64,000 bases of DNA from the NCBI GenBank assembly GCA_035557475.1, contig DATMDV010000370.1:20950-84949 (forward strand). The letters run 5' to 3'. Below the pieces are notes generated by a model. The model saw only the letters and a program-made list of their open reading frames with translations. It was not told where the DNA came from and ran no database searches. The stretch comes from JALOLG01 sp035557475. GTDB lineage: Bacteria; Actinomycetota; Acidimicrobiia; Acidimicrobiales; Ilumatobacteraceae. The position numbers were made by a program, and so were the translations under genes. The number at the start of each line of letters is the position of its first letter. Positions within the stretch are counted from its first letter, which is position 1. Of this stretch, positions 25,511-34,113 are shown in pieces.

Positions 25511-26506
25511 CTAGAACAATTCCACATCACCGAGGCCGAGGTGCCATCGCCCCGGGTCCGGGATCGTCATCAGACCGAGGTCGCGGCACACGAGGATCGG
25601 TCCCCGACCGACGAGCGGCACGAACCCGGCCCGCGGCAGGTGGTCACCGAGCCGGACGGCATAGTCGGCCCCGGTGGCCTTCAAGACCTGGCGGAGGAGC
25701 CGCCGGGTCACGCTTGGGTCGCCGCCGGGGACGAGCTCCTCGCACACCGCGGCCTCGACCGCCGGACCGCGCCGCCGCAACCGGAACACGGCGAGGCCGC
25801 CGCCCGGGCCATCGATCGTGAGCGCCCGGTACCCGAGCGGTTCGAACCCGTACCGCCAGGTGAGGTACGCCGCCGACCTGTTCGTCCTCAACCCCGCTCG
25901 CGGCCCCGACTCGGGGCGCGTCTCGAGCAGCGCCGCTACTGCGCCGGCGTCGGTGAACGCCTCGACAGCGGGGACGCCGACGGTGCTCGGCACCGACCAC
26001 TTGTCGGCAGCGGTCCGGGCGCGTGCGATCCGGCCGAGCGCCCGCAGCGAGCCTGGCCGAGCGAGCACGGCCAGGCGCCGCACCGGCTGCCATCCCATTG
26101 CCAGGTAACCCGGCCGGCTGCGCTCGTTGGGCGTGTTGAACACGAATGCCACGCCATCGTCGCGCAGCACGTCGAGGGCGTGGCGCGTCAGACCGGCGAA
26201 CACGCCCTGGCCGCGATGGTCGGGATGGGTGGCGGTGTCGACCGCCCGCACCGCCGTGACGACCCTCCCGTCGACGAGGAACTCCCAGCGCATGAACGTG
26301 CGGAAGCCGACGACCCGGTCGGCGACGGTGGCGACCCATGCGGGCGAGGCGCCGAACGGACTCTCGTGGTGTTTCCAGGCGAAGAGGCGGGCGTGCAGTG
26401 CGTCGGGGTGCCAACCGAGCGACGACCCGAGCAACTCCAGCACGACGGCCTCGTCGGTGGGTTCGTAGCGACGCACGTCGAACTCGGCGACGCTCGAGCC
26501 GGTCAT
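25511..26506 (-). CDS. GNAT-family N-acetyltransferase
   Basis: A 331-residue protein. The N-terminal half is a GNAT domain: VRRYEPTDEAVVLELL at the start, VVGFRTFMRWEF, then the acetyl-CoA loop TATHPDHRGQGVFAGLT. The C-terminal half (about 150-331) has a second region with RTNRSAAYLTWRYG, seen in GNAT proteins from polysaccharide clusters. It is the last gene of a three-gene operon with four-base overlaps (glycosyltransferase, sulfotransferase, GNAT). It may acetylate an amino sugar of the glycan, competing with or following deacetylation and sulfation. Substrate not identified. Confidence 0.8.
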   Translation of the reverse strand: MTGSSVAEFDVRRYEPTDEAVVLELLGSSLGWHPDALHARLFAWKHHESPFGASPAWVATVADRVVGFRTFMRWEFLVDGRVVTAVRAVDTATHPDHRGQGVFAGLTRHALDVLRDDGVAFVFNTPNERSRPGYLAMGWQPVRRLAVLARPGSLRALGRIARARTAADKWSVPSTVGVPAVEAFTDAGAVAALLETRPESGPRAGLRTNRSAAYLTWRYGFEPLGYRALTIDGPGGGLAVFRLRRRGPAVEAAVCEELVPGGDPSVTRRLLRQVLKATGADYAVRLGDHLPRAGFVPLVGRGPILVCRDLGLMTIPDPGRWHLGLGDVELF

Positions 26507-27513
26507 CGGCGGCCGACCTGACGGGCGACGACCCGAGCGCCGGCCGCCACCTGCACCCACGAGCGGGAAGCGCCGTCGGCGGCGACCCGGCACCGCGCGG
26601 TCGCTCGCCGGCGCACCGACGGTGGCGGTGCGTCGCATCCATAGCCCAACTCGTCGAGCAAGCCGCCGGCGACGGCCTCGAAGCGGGCGACGTCGGCGGC
26701 GGTCATCTCCCGGCGCCAGTCGCGCAGGCCGGGCGTCGGCGGGAGCAGCAGCCGGCTGTGGGCATCGGGAAAGCGGGTCGCGGCGATCACGTCGGCGGCC
26801 CGCTCGTGGTGGTGCAGCACGCCGTCGTCCCAGCCCAGCTCGAGGAACCCGCACAGCTCCCGCAGGACGCGTTCGGGCTCGGCGACGAGCGCTTCGTAGC
26901 GGACCTCGCGATAACGATCGGAGCCCAGACGCTCGCCCTCGCGCCGACCACGCACCACGCTGCGGCGCCACCGCACGGCGGCGTCCTCGACCGTCGTCGG
27001 GCCCCAGCCGACGCTCCGGTACGACATCGCGACGTCGCGGCCGTCGCGGATGACGTGCACGAAGCGGGCCTCGGGGAACAACCGGCCGAGGCGGCGCAGG
27101 TGCAGCACGTGCATCGGCGTCTTGTCGGCGTAGCGGGCCTTGCCCCGTCGTGCTGCGGCGAGGGCGTAGAGCTGGCGGATGGCGTCGGCGAACGACGTCG
27201 GGACGGCGTCGGTGAGGGCGGCGCGGGCTTCGGCTTCGGTGATCGGCCAGCGGCGGAACGACGGGTCGGCCACGATCAGGTCGGCGCACCGCGAGGCATC
27301 GAAGTGGCGCGGCCAGCCGTACTGCAACGCGTAGTGCGGCCGGGCGTAGCGGATGATGAACGCCACCTCGTCGGGGACGGCGACATCGCGGTGGGCGTCG
27401 AACATCGCCCGCAACAGGGTGGTCCCCGACCGTCCGCAGCCGACGAAGAACGGGAACGGTGGGCGGTCCGATCCAACCGACGGCGCACCCCCCGTCGTCG
27501 TCGGCCCAGTCAT
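26503..27513 (-). CDS. Sulfotransferase (Sulfotransfer_3-like), copy 5
   Basis: A 336-residue sulfotransferase close to the copy at 19388. The phosphosulfate loop is VGCGRSGTTLLRAM and the 3'-phosphate motif is HVIRDGRDVAMS. It shares RYADKTPMHVLHLRRLGRLFPEARF and the WRREMTAADVARFEAVAGG block. It overlaps both neighbours by four bases (glycosyltransferase upstream, GNAT downstream). The tight coupling suggests that sugar addition, sulfation and acetylation by these three products act on one unit. Acceptor unknown. Confidence 0.9.
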   Translation of the reverse strand: MTGPTTTGGAPSVGSDRPPFPFFVGCGRSGTTLLRAMFDAHRDVAVPDEVAFIIRYARPHYALQYGWPRHFDASRCADLIVADPSFRRWPITEAEARAALTDAVPTSFADAIRQLYALAAARRGKARYADKTPMHVLHLRRLGRLFPEARFVHVIRDGRDVAMSYRSVGWGPTTVEDAAVRWRRSVVRGRREGERLGSDRYREVRYEALVAEPERVLRELCGFLELGWDDGVLHHHERAADVIAATRFPDAHSRLLLPPTPGLRDWRREMTAADVARFEAVAGGLLDELGYGCDAPPPSVRRRATARCRVAADGASRSWVQVAAGARVVARQVGRR

Positions 27514-28532
27514 CGGCCGGTCGGGCCCTGAGCCGATCGCTTGGCCCGGCGTCGCAGCGGCGCGAGCAGCCGGTGACGGCGCACGCTGGCGACCGGTCCC
27601 CGCTCGTACCAGCCGCGGCCCTCGACCGCGCGCAGCAGACGCCGGGCCAGTGGCGGCTCGGGCAACTCCGTGTAGTCGAGCGCGCCGTGCGCGGCCCGCT
27701 CGCGGTTGAAGGCGTCGATGAGCGGGTTGAGGGCACCGTTGCGTGACCGGTAGACGAAGCCCGCGGCGTCCATCTCGTTGTGGTAGTGCAGGACGAACGG
27801 TGGTGTGACCTCGTGGGCGAACAGGGGATGCACGGTCACCGTCGTCGACAGGTTGGCGGCCACGGGCAGCCGCACCACGGGGATGTCGTCGCCGGCCACC
27901 GCGAGCGCGAGCGACAGCTGGTTCGTCCAGTGGCGCTCCTTGGCCGGCACGATGTCGGGTCGACTCTCGTAGACGTCGAGGACGTCGAAGATCCGCTTCG
28001 TCCAGCTCTCGCGCAGCTGGTCACAGCGGTCGCGGGGAACGGCGATGACCCCACTGTTGTAGTAGGGGTAGGTGACCTGCGCCGTGCTCGTCATCACCGC
28101 CGAGCGGCTCGGCTCGGGGATGGCCAGCACCGCGAACAGCTCGCGCCAGCACTGCGGCGGGTACGGGTCGCGGTTCTCGGGCTTGATCGCCACCGCCTCG
28201 GTGTGGGCATAGCAACTGATGTCGCCGACGACGATCGTGTCGGTGTCGAGCGCGAGGAGGACGTCGAATTGGTGGGTGTCGATGAGCTCGAGCATGCGGA
28301 GCTTGTTGCTCGCGGGCGTCCGGCGGTCGAATCGCGGGACGACGCGGACCTCGGCGTCGAGCTCGGCGAGCCCGGCCTCATACCTGGCGTCGACGCCGTC
28401 GACGAAGTTGACGACGAAGGGCGCGCTGCTGAGCCCGCCCCCGAACCGGCGCACCGAGAGCACCAGGTTGTACGCCTCCTGGTACCACCGGTCCCCGTTC
28501 TCCGCGACACAAGACACGAGTAACCCGCCCAC
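27510..28532 (-). CDS. Glycosyltransferase-like protein with DxD motif (GT-A type)
   Basis: A 340-residue protein. The metal-binding DxD is in LALDTDTIVVGD, and the substrate region has YPYYNSGVIAVPRD and HWTNQLSLALAV, as in GT8-like enzymes. It has no membrane segment; the basic C-terminus (RRHRLLAPLRRRAKR) might bind membrane lipid. It is the first gene of the three-gene minus-strand operon and overlaps the sulfotransferase by four bases. The divergent deacetylase gene starts 57 bases away. GT-A fold is well supported by the DxD and its neighbourhood; the family number is uncertain. Confidence 0.75.
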   Translation of the reverse strand: MGGLLVSCVAENGDRWYQEAYNLVLSVRRFGGGLSSAPFVVNFVDGVDARYEAGLAELDAEVRVVPRFDRRTPASNKLRMLELIDTHQFDVLLALDTDTIVVGDISCYAHTEAVAIKPENRDPYPPQCWRELFAVLAIPEPSRSAVMTSTAQVTYPYYNSGVIAVPRDRCDQLRESWTKRIFDVLDVYESRPDIVPAKERHWTNQLSLALAVAGDDIPVVRLPVAANLSTTVTVHPLFAHEVTPPFVLHYHNEMDAAGFVYRSRNGALNPLIDAFNRERAAHGALDYTELPEPPLARRLLRAVEGRGWYERGPVASVRRHRLLAPLRRRAKRSAQGPTGR

Positions 28533-28577
28533 GCGCCGATCGTACCCCTGGCACTACGGCGCGGTCCCAGCGGCGCC

Positions 28578-28583
28578 TATCGT
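28578..28583 (+). promoter_or_regulatory. Probable -10 element for a leaderless deacetylase mRNA
   Basis: TATCGT ends six bases before ATG 28590. This spacing places the first transcribed base at or next to the start codon, the usual leaderless layout in actinobacteria (TANNNT, then 6-7 bases). The same spacing recurs before ATG 45689 and ATG 63280. Confidence 0.5.
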
Positions 28584-28589
28584 GGCGTG

Positions 28590-29423
28590 ATGGCGGGAGC
28601 ACGCGTGGCATCGCAGGCGGCGGTGAAGGCGACGTCCGTGCTGGCCGACCAGGTGTGGCGACCACCGCGAGGCGTCGTGATCGTGCTGTACCACCGCGTC
28701 GGTGCACGGACGCCGACAGCCGTCGACCTTCCGGCGCCATTGTTCGACGAGCAGATGGCGTGGCTCGCGTCGCGCGGCCTCCAGATCAGCATCGATGACG
28801 CCCTGTCATCGCTCGCCGGCCCCGTCCCGTCCGATGCCCCGTCCGATCCGGGCCCGGTCGTGGTCACGTTCGACGACGGCACGGCCGACCTGGTGGAGGT
28901 CGCGCTGCCGATCCTGTCTCAACACCGCATCCCGGCCGTGTTCTACCTGGCGACCGACTTCATCGAGCGCTCCCGGCCGTTCCCGAACGACGGGGTCCCC
29001 CTCTCGTGGGCGGCCGTGCGCGAGGCCGTGTCGACCGGTCTCGTGACCATCGGTTCGCACACCGACACCCACGCCCTGCTCGATCGCGTCGACCCCGCCA
29101 CCGCGGCCGCCGAGTTGGATCGGTCGCGAACCCTCATCGAGGACAACGTCGGCGTGACGCCGCTCGACTTCGCGTACCCGAAAGCGGTCGCCGGGACGGC
29201 CGAGGTCGAGGCGCTCGTCCGGGCCCGGTTCCGGTCGGCCGCGGTGGGTGGATGCCGGCCCAACCCCTACGGGCGCGCCGATCTCCACCGCCTCACCCGA
29301 TCGGCGATCCAGGTCAACGACGGCATGCGCTACTTCGAGCGCAAGGCACGTGGCGGCATGGCCCTCGAGGATCGATTGCGGCGGATCGTCAACCGACGCC
29401 GGTACGCGAACGCCGTGACCTGA
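28590..29423 (+). CDS. Polysaccharide deacetylase family protein (CE4), copy 2
   Basis: A 277-residue CE4 protein. The canonical TFDDG base motif is in VVVTFDDGTADL, and the metal-binding motif is SHTDTH. The opening VVIVLYHRVG is typical of exopolysaccharide deacetylases. No signal peptide is obvious. ATG 28590 is preferred over GTG 28587 because a -10-like TATCGT lies six bases before it. The product would remove N-acetyl groups from the glycan or a lipid-linked precursor, exposing amines. It is convergent with a glycosyltransferase gene 21 bases away. Confidence 0.88.
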   Translation: MAGARVASQAAVKATSVLADQVWRPPRGVVIVLYHRVGARTPTAVDLPAPLFDEQMAWLASRGLQISIDDALSSLAGPVPSDAPSDPGPVVVTFDDGTADLVEVALPILSQHRIPAVFYLATDFIERSRPFPNDGVPLSWAAVREAVSTGLVTIGSHTDTHALLDRVDPATAAAELDRSRTLIEDNVGVTPLDFAYPKAVAGTAEVEALVRARFRSAAVGGCRPNPYGRADLHRLTRSAIQVNDGMRYFERKARGGMALEDRLRRIVNRRRYANAVT

Positions 29424-29444
29424 GTCGCGTCTGATTGAGTCGGC

Positions 29445-30650
29445 TCACTCCACGCTGCGTCGCTGACCGGCTGGTCGCCGACTGTGGCGCCACCAGCGGC
29501 GGCGCGTCGCGGCACGGCGATAGGTGTCGAGCACCGTCTCGACGATGCGGCGTTCGTCGAAGTTGGCCCGCGCCCTGGCGACGGCGGCGACGCCCATCGC
29601 CACCCGGCGCGCCTCGTCCTCACCGAGGGCATGGATGGCCGCGGCGAGGGCGATCGGCGCCCGCAGCGGCACGAGGATCCCGGTCACGCCGTCGTCGACG
29701 ACCTGACGGCACCCGCGGATGTCGGTCGCCACGGTCGCCAGCCCCGATGACGCCGCCTCCATCGCCGCCCGTGGGAAGCCCTCGCGATGCGAGGGCAACA
29801 CGAACACGTCCATGCCTCGGTACAGCAGGTCGATGTCGTCGCGCAGCCCGAGGAACCGGACGCCCGCATCCGTTCCCACCTGCACCTGCTCGGTCGTGAG
29901 GGCGTCCGGCTTGTCGGGATCGTGGGGCCCGATCACGACCACGAGGTACCGGTCGCCGAGGGCCCTGGCGGCCTCGATCAGCTCGAGGTGTCCCTTCTCG
30001 GCGACGAGCCGTCCGACGGTGCCGACCACCACCTGGTCGGGAGCGGCCCCGAGCTCGGCGCGCGCCCTCGCCCGCTCGCCGGCGTCGATCGCCGGACGGA
30101 AGCGCTCGAGCGCGACGCCGTTGCCGAGCAGGAACGTGCGCCGCGGCGAGTTCAACCGCCACCGCACGAGGAGCGCGAGATCCTCGGGGTTCTGGATGAG
30201 CTCGGCGTCGGAGAAACGGGCGGCGATGCCCTCGAGGGCGAGCACGACGGCCCGCCGTACCCGCTGACCGTCGCCGATGTAGAGACCGTGGTTCGTGTTC
30301 ACCACCACTGGTACCCCGGCGAGCCGGGCGACGACACGGCCATACACGCCCGGCTTCGGGTTGTGGGTGTGGACGACGTCGAAGTGCTCCGACCGCAGGA
30401 TTCGCCACAGATCGAACGCGGCCCGCAGGTCGGCGCCCACGTCCCACCCACGTGTCGACGATGTCAGAGCGATGTGACGGACGCCGTCGCGTTCGAGCGC
30501 CTCGACCCAGGGTCCCGGGGCGCTGATCCCGACGACCTCACCGCCCTCGTGGAGCACGGCCAGCAGTTGCGGGCGCAGGAGGTACCACAATGTCGAGTCG
30601 ACGGTGGTGACGTGGGCGACCCGGATCGGGGCCGCGGGCGCAACGCTCAC
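29445..30650 (-). CDS. Glycosyltransferase family 4 (GT-B fold)
   Basis: A 401-residue GT4 enzyme. The N-terminal block VAHVTTVDSTLWYLLRPQL and VVHTHNPKPGVYGRVVARLAG, and the donor domain GTVGRLVAEKGHLELI with SHREGFPRAAMEAASSG, resemble enzymes of capsule loci that act on undecaprenyl-linked sugars. GTG 30650 overlaps the stop of the ATP-grasp gene (GTGA). It is the third gene of the operon sugar transferase, ATP-grasp, glycosyltransferase, so it may add the second sugar after the priming step. The C-terminus is Arg-rich. Confidence 0.87.
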   Translation of the reverse strand: MSVAPAAPIRVAHVTTVDSTLWYLLRPQLLAVLHEGGEVVGISAPGPWVEALERDGVRHIALTSSTRGWDVGADLRAAFDLWRILRSEHFDVVHTHNPKPGVYGRVVARLAGVPVVVNTNHGLYIGDGQRVRRAVVLALEGIAARFSDAELIQNPEDLALLVRWRLNSPRRTFLLGNGVALERFRPAIDAGERARARAELGAAPDQVVVGTVGRLVAEKGHLELIEAARALGDRYLVVVIGPHDPDKPDALTTEQVQVGTDAGVRFLGLRDDIDLLYRGMDVFVLPSHREGFPRAAMEAASSGLATVATDIRGCRQVVDDGVTGILVPLRAPIALAAAIHALGEDEARRVAMGVAAVARARANFDERRIVETVLDTYRRAATRRRWWRHSRRPAGQRRSVE

Positions 30651-31630
30651 GTCGTGGCCCGGTCGTCGGCTACGAAGACGGCCGCGTCGTAGCGCAGCAT
30701 CACGACGCCGGCGCGCCATCCGTCGGCGCTGGCCGTCGACGGGAGGCCGACCAGGTCCTCGAGGATCCAGCGCGGGAAGTCCGCCCCCGCCTCGCGCGAC
30801 AGCGGGAATCCCCCGCCGAAGCGGGCGTTGAGCTCGATGATCGCCAGCTGGTCGGTTCGGTCGTCGACGAACACCTGGATCGTGAGCGCGCCGAACGGAT
30901 CGGGCAGCGCGTCGCACACCTCCACCGCCAGCTGCTCGAGCGACGCCGAGCGAACCGTCACTGCCTTGGCCACCTCGCCGGCACGCACCTCGAGGCGCCG
31001 TCGGGGAACGGCGCAGACGCGCGCACCAGCCCGATCGACGAGGACGTCGATCGTGTACTCAGTGCCGGCCGCAACCGTCTCGACGACGACGTCGCCGACT
31101 CGCGCCGCGACCTCGAGCTCCGTCGTGTCGCTGACGATGGTCACCCCATGGGCGGCACTGCCGAATCGCGGCTTGACCACGAGCGGGAACGGCCATGCGT
31201 CCGGATCGTCGCGGACGCTCGCCAACGTCGTCTGGCGGACGGTTGGAAGATCGTTCGCCACGAGCCACTCGTGGGTCGCCACCTTGTCGGCCGCGATGGC
31301 GACGACGGCGGGCGCCGACACTGCCACGGTCGTCCCGACGGCAGCCAGCTCGGAGCTGGCGGCCGCCAACACCGGCAGCTCGGGATCGATCGTCGGCACG
31401 ACGAGGTCGACCTGTTGGTCGACGCACAGCTCTACCATGCGCGGGACGAACGCTCGGTCCGTGCACGCCGGCACCTCGAAGCCGGCGTCGGCGCTGTGCC
31501 GCGCGCTGGAGTACCACGACCGGTCGGTGGCGATGACCCGACCGTTGAGGTCGAGGTCGTGCAACGCCTCGCGGAAGCTCCGCAACAGCTCGACGCGCCG
31601 CCCGGCCGACGACACCAAGACGGTGGTCAT
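30647..31630 (-). CDS. ATP-grasp enzyme (carbamoyl-phosphate synthase-like)
   Basis: A 327-residue ATP-grasp ligase. Start ATG 31630 sits in an ATGA overlap with the sugar transferase gene. The N-terminus has VLVSSAGRRVELLRSF, a pre-ATP-grasp motif found in PylC and CarB-like proteins. The ATP-binding loop is PLVVKPRFGSAAHGV and the metal ligands are in IELNARFGGGFPLS. ATP-grasp proteins join a carboxylate to an amine or thiol through an acyl-phosphate. Inside surface-glycan loci such proteins often attach an amino acid or similar group to a sugar. Here the acceptor could be an amino sugar. The exact reaction is unknown. Confidence 0.82.
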   Translation of the reverse strand: MTTVLVSSAGRRVELLRSFREALHDLDLNGRVIATDRSWYSSARHSADAGFEVPACTDRAFVPRMVELCVDQQVDLVVPTIDPELPVLAAASSELAAVGTTVAVSAPAVVAIAADKVATHEWLVANDLPTVRQTTLASVRDDPDAWPFPLVVKPRFGSAAHGVTIVSDTTELEVAARVGDVVVETVAAGTEYTIDVLVDRAGARVCAVPRRRLEVRAGEVAKAVTVRSASLEQLAVEVCDALPDPFGALTIQVFVDDRTDQLAIIELNARFGGGFPLSREAGADFPRWILEDLVGLPSTASADGWRAGVVMLRYDAAVFVADDRATT

Positions 31631-32295
31631 TCGCGCCGGGCGGGGAGCTGGGTCATGGTTGCGTGACCTGCTCCCGAGATCCCGCTGCGCCGCACGACCA
31701 CCGGGACCGTCCTGGCGAGGATCCGTGCGTCGAGGGCGAGCGAGCGGTGGTCGACGTACCACGCATCGAGCTCGAGCCGGGCGTCCCACCCGATCGCGTT
31801 GCGGCCGTTGATCTGTGCCCAGCCGGTGATGCCGGGGCGGACGGCCAGCCGCCGGCGCTGACGATCGGTGTACCGCTCGACGTAGCGGACCGGCAGCGGT
31901 CGTGGCCCCACGACGGCCATGTCGCCGCGGACGACGTTGACGAGTGAAGGGAGCTCGTCGATGCTCGTCGACCGCAGGAACCGACCGAGCGGCGTGATGC
32001 GGGCGCCGTCGTGGTCGGGGGCCGTCTCTCCCGCACGTAGCGGGCGCATCGTGCGCAGCTTGAGCAGCTCGAAGGGCTCACCATCGCGACCCGCGCGGGC
32101 GTGCCGGAACAGGACCGGACGGCCCATCTTGACCCTGATCGCGAGCGCCGCCGCAGCGAGCACCGGTGCGGCAAACGCGAGGGCGGCCAAGGCGATCACC
32201 ACGTCGAGTAGGCGCCGAACCGCGCGGCTCGTTCGTCCCTCGATTCGCCCGTTCGTGCGCCCGGCCCCCGACGACTGAACCTTCCAGCCCGCCAC
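31627..32295 (-). CDS. Polyprenyl-phosphate sugar-1-phosphate transferase (bacterial sugar transferase)
   Basis: A 222-residue initiating transferase. One re-entrant or membrane helix lies at about residues 28-52. The conserved catalytic parts are VLFRHARAGRDG, FELLKLRTMR, RSTSIDELPSLVNVVRGDM and VVGPRPLPV, ending with RPGITGWAQINGRN. It transfers a sugar 1-phosphate from a UDP-sugar to undecaprenyl phosphate at the inner face, starting the repeat unit. It is short, without the N-terminal domain of WcaJ or CpsE, like PglC. As the first gene of its operon it divides the cluster from the sulfotransferase pair, 48 bases away and divergent. Confidence 0.92.
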   Translation of the reverse strand: MAGWKVQSSGAGRTNGRIEGRTSRAVRRLLDVVIALAALAFAAPVLAAAALAIRVKMGRPVLFRHARAGRDGEPFELLKLRTMRPLRAGETAPDHDGARITPLGRFLRSTSIDELPSLVNVVRGDMAVVGPRPLPVRYVERYTDRQRRRLAVRPGITGWAQINGRNAIGWDARLELDAWYVDHRSLALDARILARTVPVVVRRSGISGAGHATMTQLPARRE

Positions 32296-32343
32296 GACCG
32301 CTCAGTCTTCCGCATCACCGCGCGTTGTGCCAATGTTCCGGTC

Positions 32344-33228
32344 GTGGGCGGACTCCGATCTCGGGTCGCGCGGCGGGCTCGGCGGCTCCCCGTGCTTCGG
32401 CGTTATCCCGTGACGTACATCTCGTCGTGGCTCGACGGGTACCGGCTGCGCGGCGACTTCGACCAGGTTCGCGCGTTCGTGATGTTCGTCGGCCAACCGC
32501 GCACCGGGCACAGCATCGTCGGCGCCCTGCTCGACGCCCATCCGAACACGTTGATCGCCCACGAGCTCGATGCGCTCAAGTACGTCACTGCCGGCTACGA
32601 CCGACGACGCCTGTACGCCCTGCTCGTGCGTGCACAGCAGGAGCGGATCGCCGCCGGCCACATCTCCGCGACCGGCTACCAGTATCTCGTCGACGGTCAG
32701 TGGCAGGGACGGTACGAGCAGCTGCAGGTGATCGGCGACAAGAAGGGCGGTCAGTCGACCGCCCGTCTCGGCGCGGACATCGGCTTGCTCGACCGTCTGC
32801 GCGCGACCGTTGGCGTCGACGTGCACGTCGTCCAGGTCGTGCGCAACCCGTACGACGTCATCGCCACGATGCAGCGCCGGGCGCCGAATCGCCGGCTGCC
32901 CGACGTCGTCGACTTGTTCTTCGACCTCGCCGTCACGGTCGACGAGGTCCGCCGCCGGGTCCCCCCCGAACGGTTCCACGAGCTCCACCACGACGCGCTG
33001 ATCACCGACCCGACGGCCACGCTGAGCAAGCTGTGCACGTTCTTGAGCCTCCCCGCACCCGCCGACTACCTCGCCGCGTGCAGCGCCATCATCTTCGACA
33101 CACCGCGTCGCACCCGCGGCGACGTGGCATGGACGCCGGAGCTGATCGAGTGCGTTCGCGCACGCTTGGCCGAGCACCCGTCGCTCGAGCACTACGGATA
33201 CGAAGCCACGTCGGCGGAGGCGTCGTGA
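32344..33228 (+). CDS. Sulfotransferase-like protein, tandem copy 6
   Basis: A 294-residue protein with a sulfotransferase fold. The phosphosulfate loop is FVGQPRTGHSIVGALLD, and the 3'-phosphate region is VQVVRNPYDVIATM, where the Arg is kept and Asp is replaced by Asn. It shares whole blocks with the next gene: ELDALKYV, AGYxR, WQGRYE, GDKxG and FxxPRRTRxD. The pair therefore arose by duplication. The start is GTG 32344. It overlaps the second copy by four bases (GTGA). Family members of this type are common in marine bacteria with sulfated surface polymers; the acceptor is unknown. Confidence 0.82.
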   Translation: MGGLRSRVARRARRLPVLRRYPVTYISSWLDGYRLRGDFDQVRAFVMFVGQPRTGHSIVGALLDAHPNTLIAHELDALKYVTAGYDRRRLYALLVRAQQERIAAGHISATGYQYLVDGQWQGRYEQLQVIGDKKGGQSTARLGADIGLLDRLRATVGVDVHVVQVVRNPYDVIATMQRRAPNRRLPDVVDLFFDLAVTVDEVRRRVPPERFHELHHDALITDPTATLSKLCTFLSLPAPADYLAACSAIIFDTPRRTRGDVAWTPELIECVRARLAEHPSLEHYGYEATSAEAS

Positions 33229-34100
33229 AGACCAAGCAGGCCCACCGACGCCGCCAGGTGGCGCGCCTCGTCAACGGGGTCCGCGTGCTCCCCGGCTTCC
33301 GCAACTACCCGATGCTCTACGTCAGCTCGGCGGTGCGGGGTCGCCAACTGCGCGCCGACTTCGCCAGCGTGCGCACGTTCTTGCTGTTCGTCGGGCATCC
33401 GCGCAGCGGCCACAGCCTGGTCGGTTCGCTGCTCGACGCTCATCCCGACGCGGTGGTGTCGCACGAGCTCGACGCGCTCAAGTACGTCGCCGCCGGCTAT
33501 CGCCGATCGCAGCTGTTCACGCTCGTGCTCGAACACGCCAAGGCCAACGCCGCGGCTGGCCGGAAATCGTGGGGCTACTCGTACGCCGTGCCCTCCCAAT
33601 GGCAGGGACGGTACGAGCGGCTCGAAGTGGTGGGCGACAAGCGCGGCCGGCGCACGACCGCCCGCCTTGCCGAACGACCCGAGTTGCTCGACCGGCTGGC
33701 GGCCACGGTGCAGATGCCGGTATCGGTCGTGCAGGTCGTCCGCGACCCGATCGACAACATCTCGACGATGTGGCGACGAGGGCAACTCACGCTCGAGTAC
33801 CAGATCGACGAGTACTTCTCGCTGTGCGACACGGTCGACAAGATCACCGCCGGGATGGATCCGGCGCGCTTTCACCGTGTGCGGCTCGAGGAGCTCATCG
33901 CCCATCCGCACGACCAGCTCACCGACCTGTGTCGGTTCCTCGAGATGCGAGTCGTGCCGGGATACGTCGATGCGTGCGCGTCGATCGTGTTCGAGGCGCC
34001 GCGCCGTACCCGCGACGATGCGCCGTGGACAGCGGAGCTGGTCGACGACGTGCGTCGTCGAGCCGGGCGCCACGAATGGCTGGCGCCGTACGACGCATGA
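33225..34100 (+). CDS. Sulfotransferase-like protein, tandem copy 7
   Basis: A 291-residue paralogue of the preceding gene. The phosphosulfate loop is FVGHPRSGHSLVGSLLD, and the 3'-phosphate region is VQVVRDPIDNISTM, which is closer to the consensus than in copy 6. Start is GTG 33225 in a GTGA overlap. The two copies have the same length and order of blocks but differ clearly at most other positions, so the duplication is old and both copies appear to be kept under selection. They could sulfate different positions or sugars of the same glycan. Confidence 0.83.
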   Translation: MKTKQAHRRRQVARLVNGVRVLPGFRNYPMLYVSSAVRGRQLRADFASVRTFLLFVGHPRSGHSLVGSLLDAHPDAVVSHELDALKYVAAGYRRSQLFTLVLEHAKANAAAGRKSWGYSYAVPSQWQGRYERLEVVGDKRGRRTTARLAERPELLDRLAATVQMPVSVVQVVRDPIDNISTMWRRGQLTLEYQIDEYFSLCDTVDKITAGMDPARFHRVRLEELIAHPHDQLTDLCRFLEMRVVPGYVDACASIVFEAPRRTRDDAPWTAELVDDVRRRAGRHEWLAPYDA

Positions 34101-34113
34101 CGGGCGGCGGACG

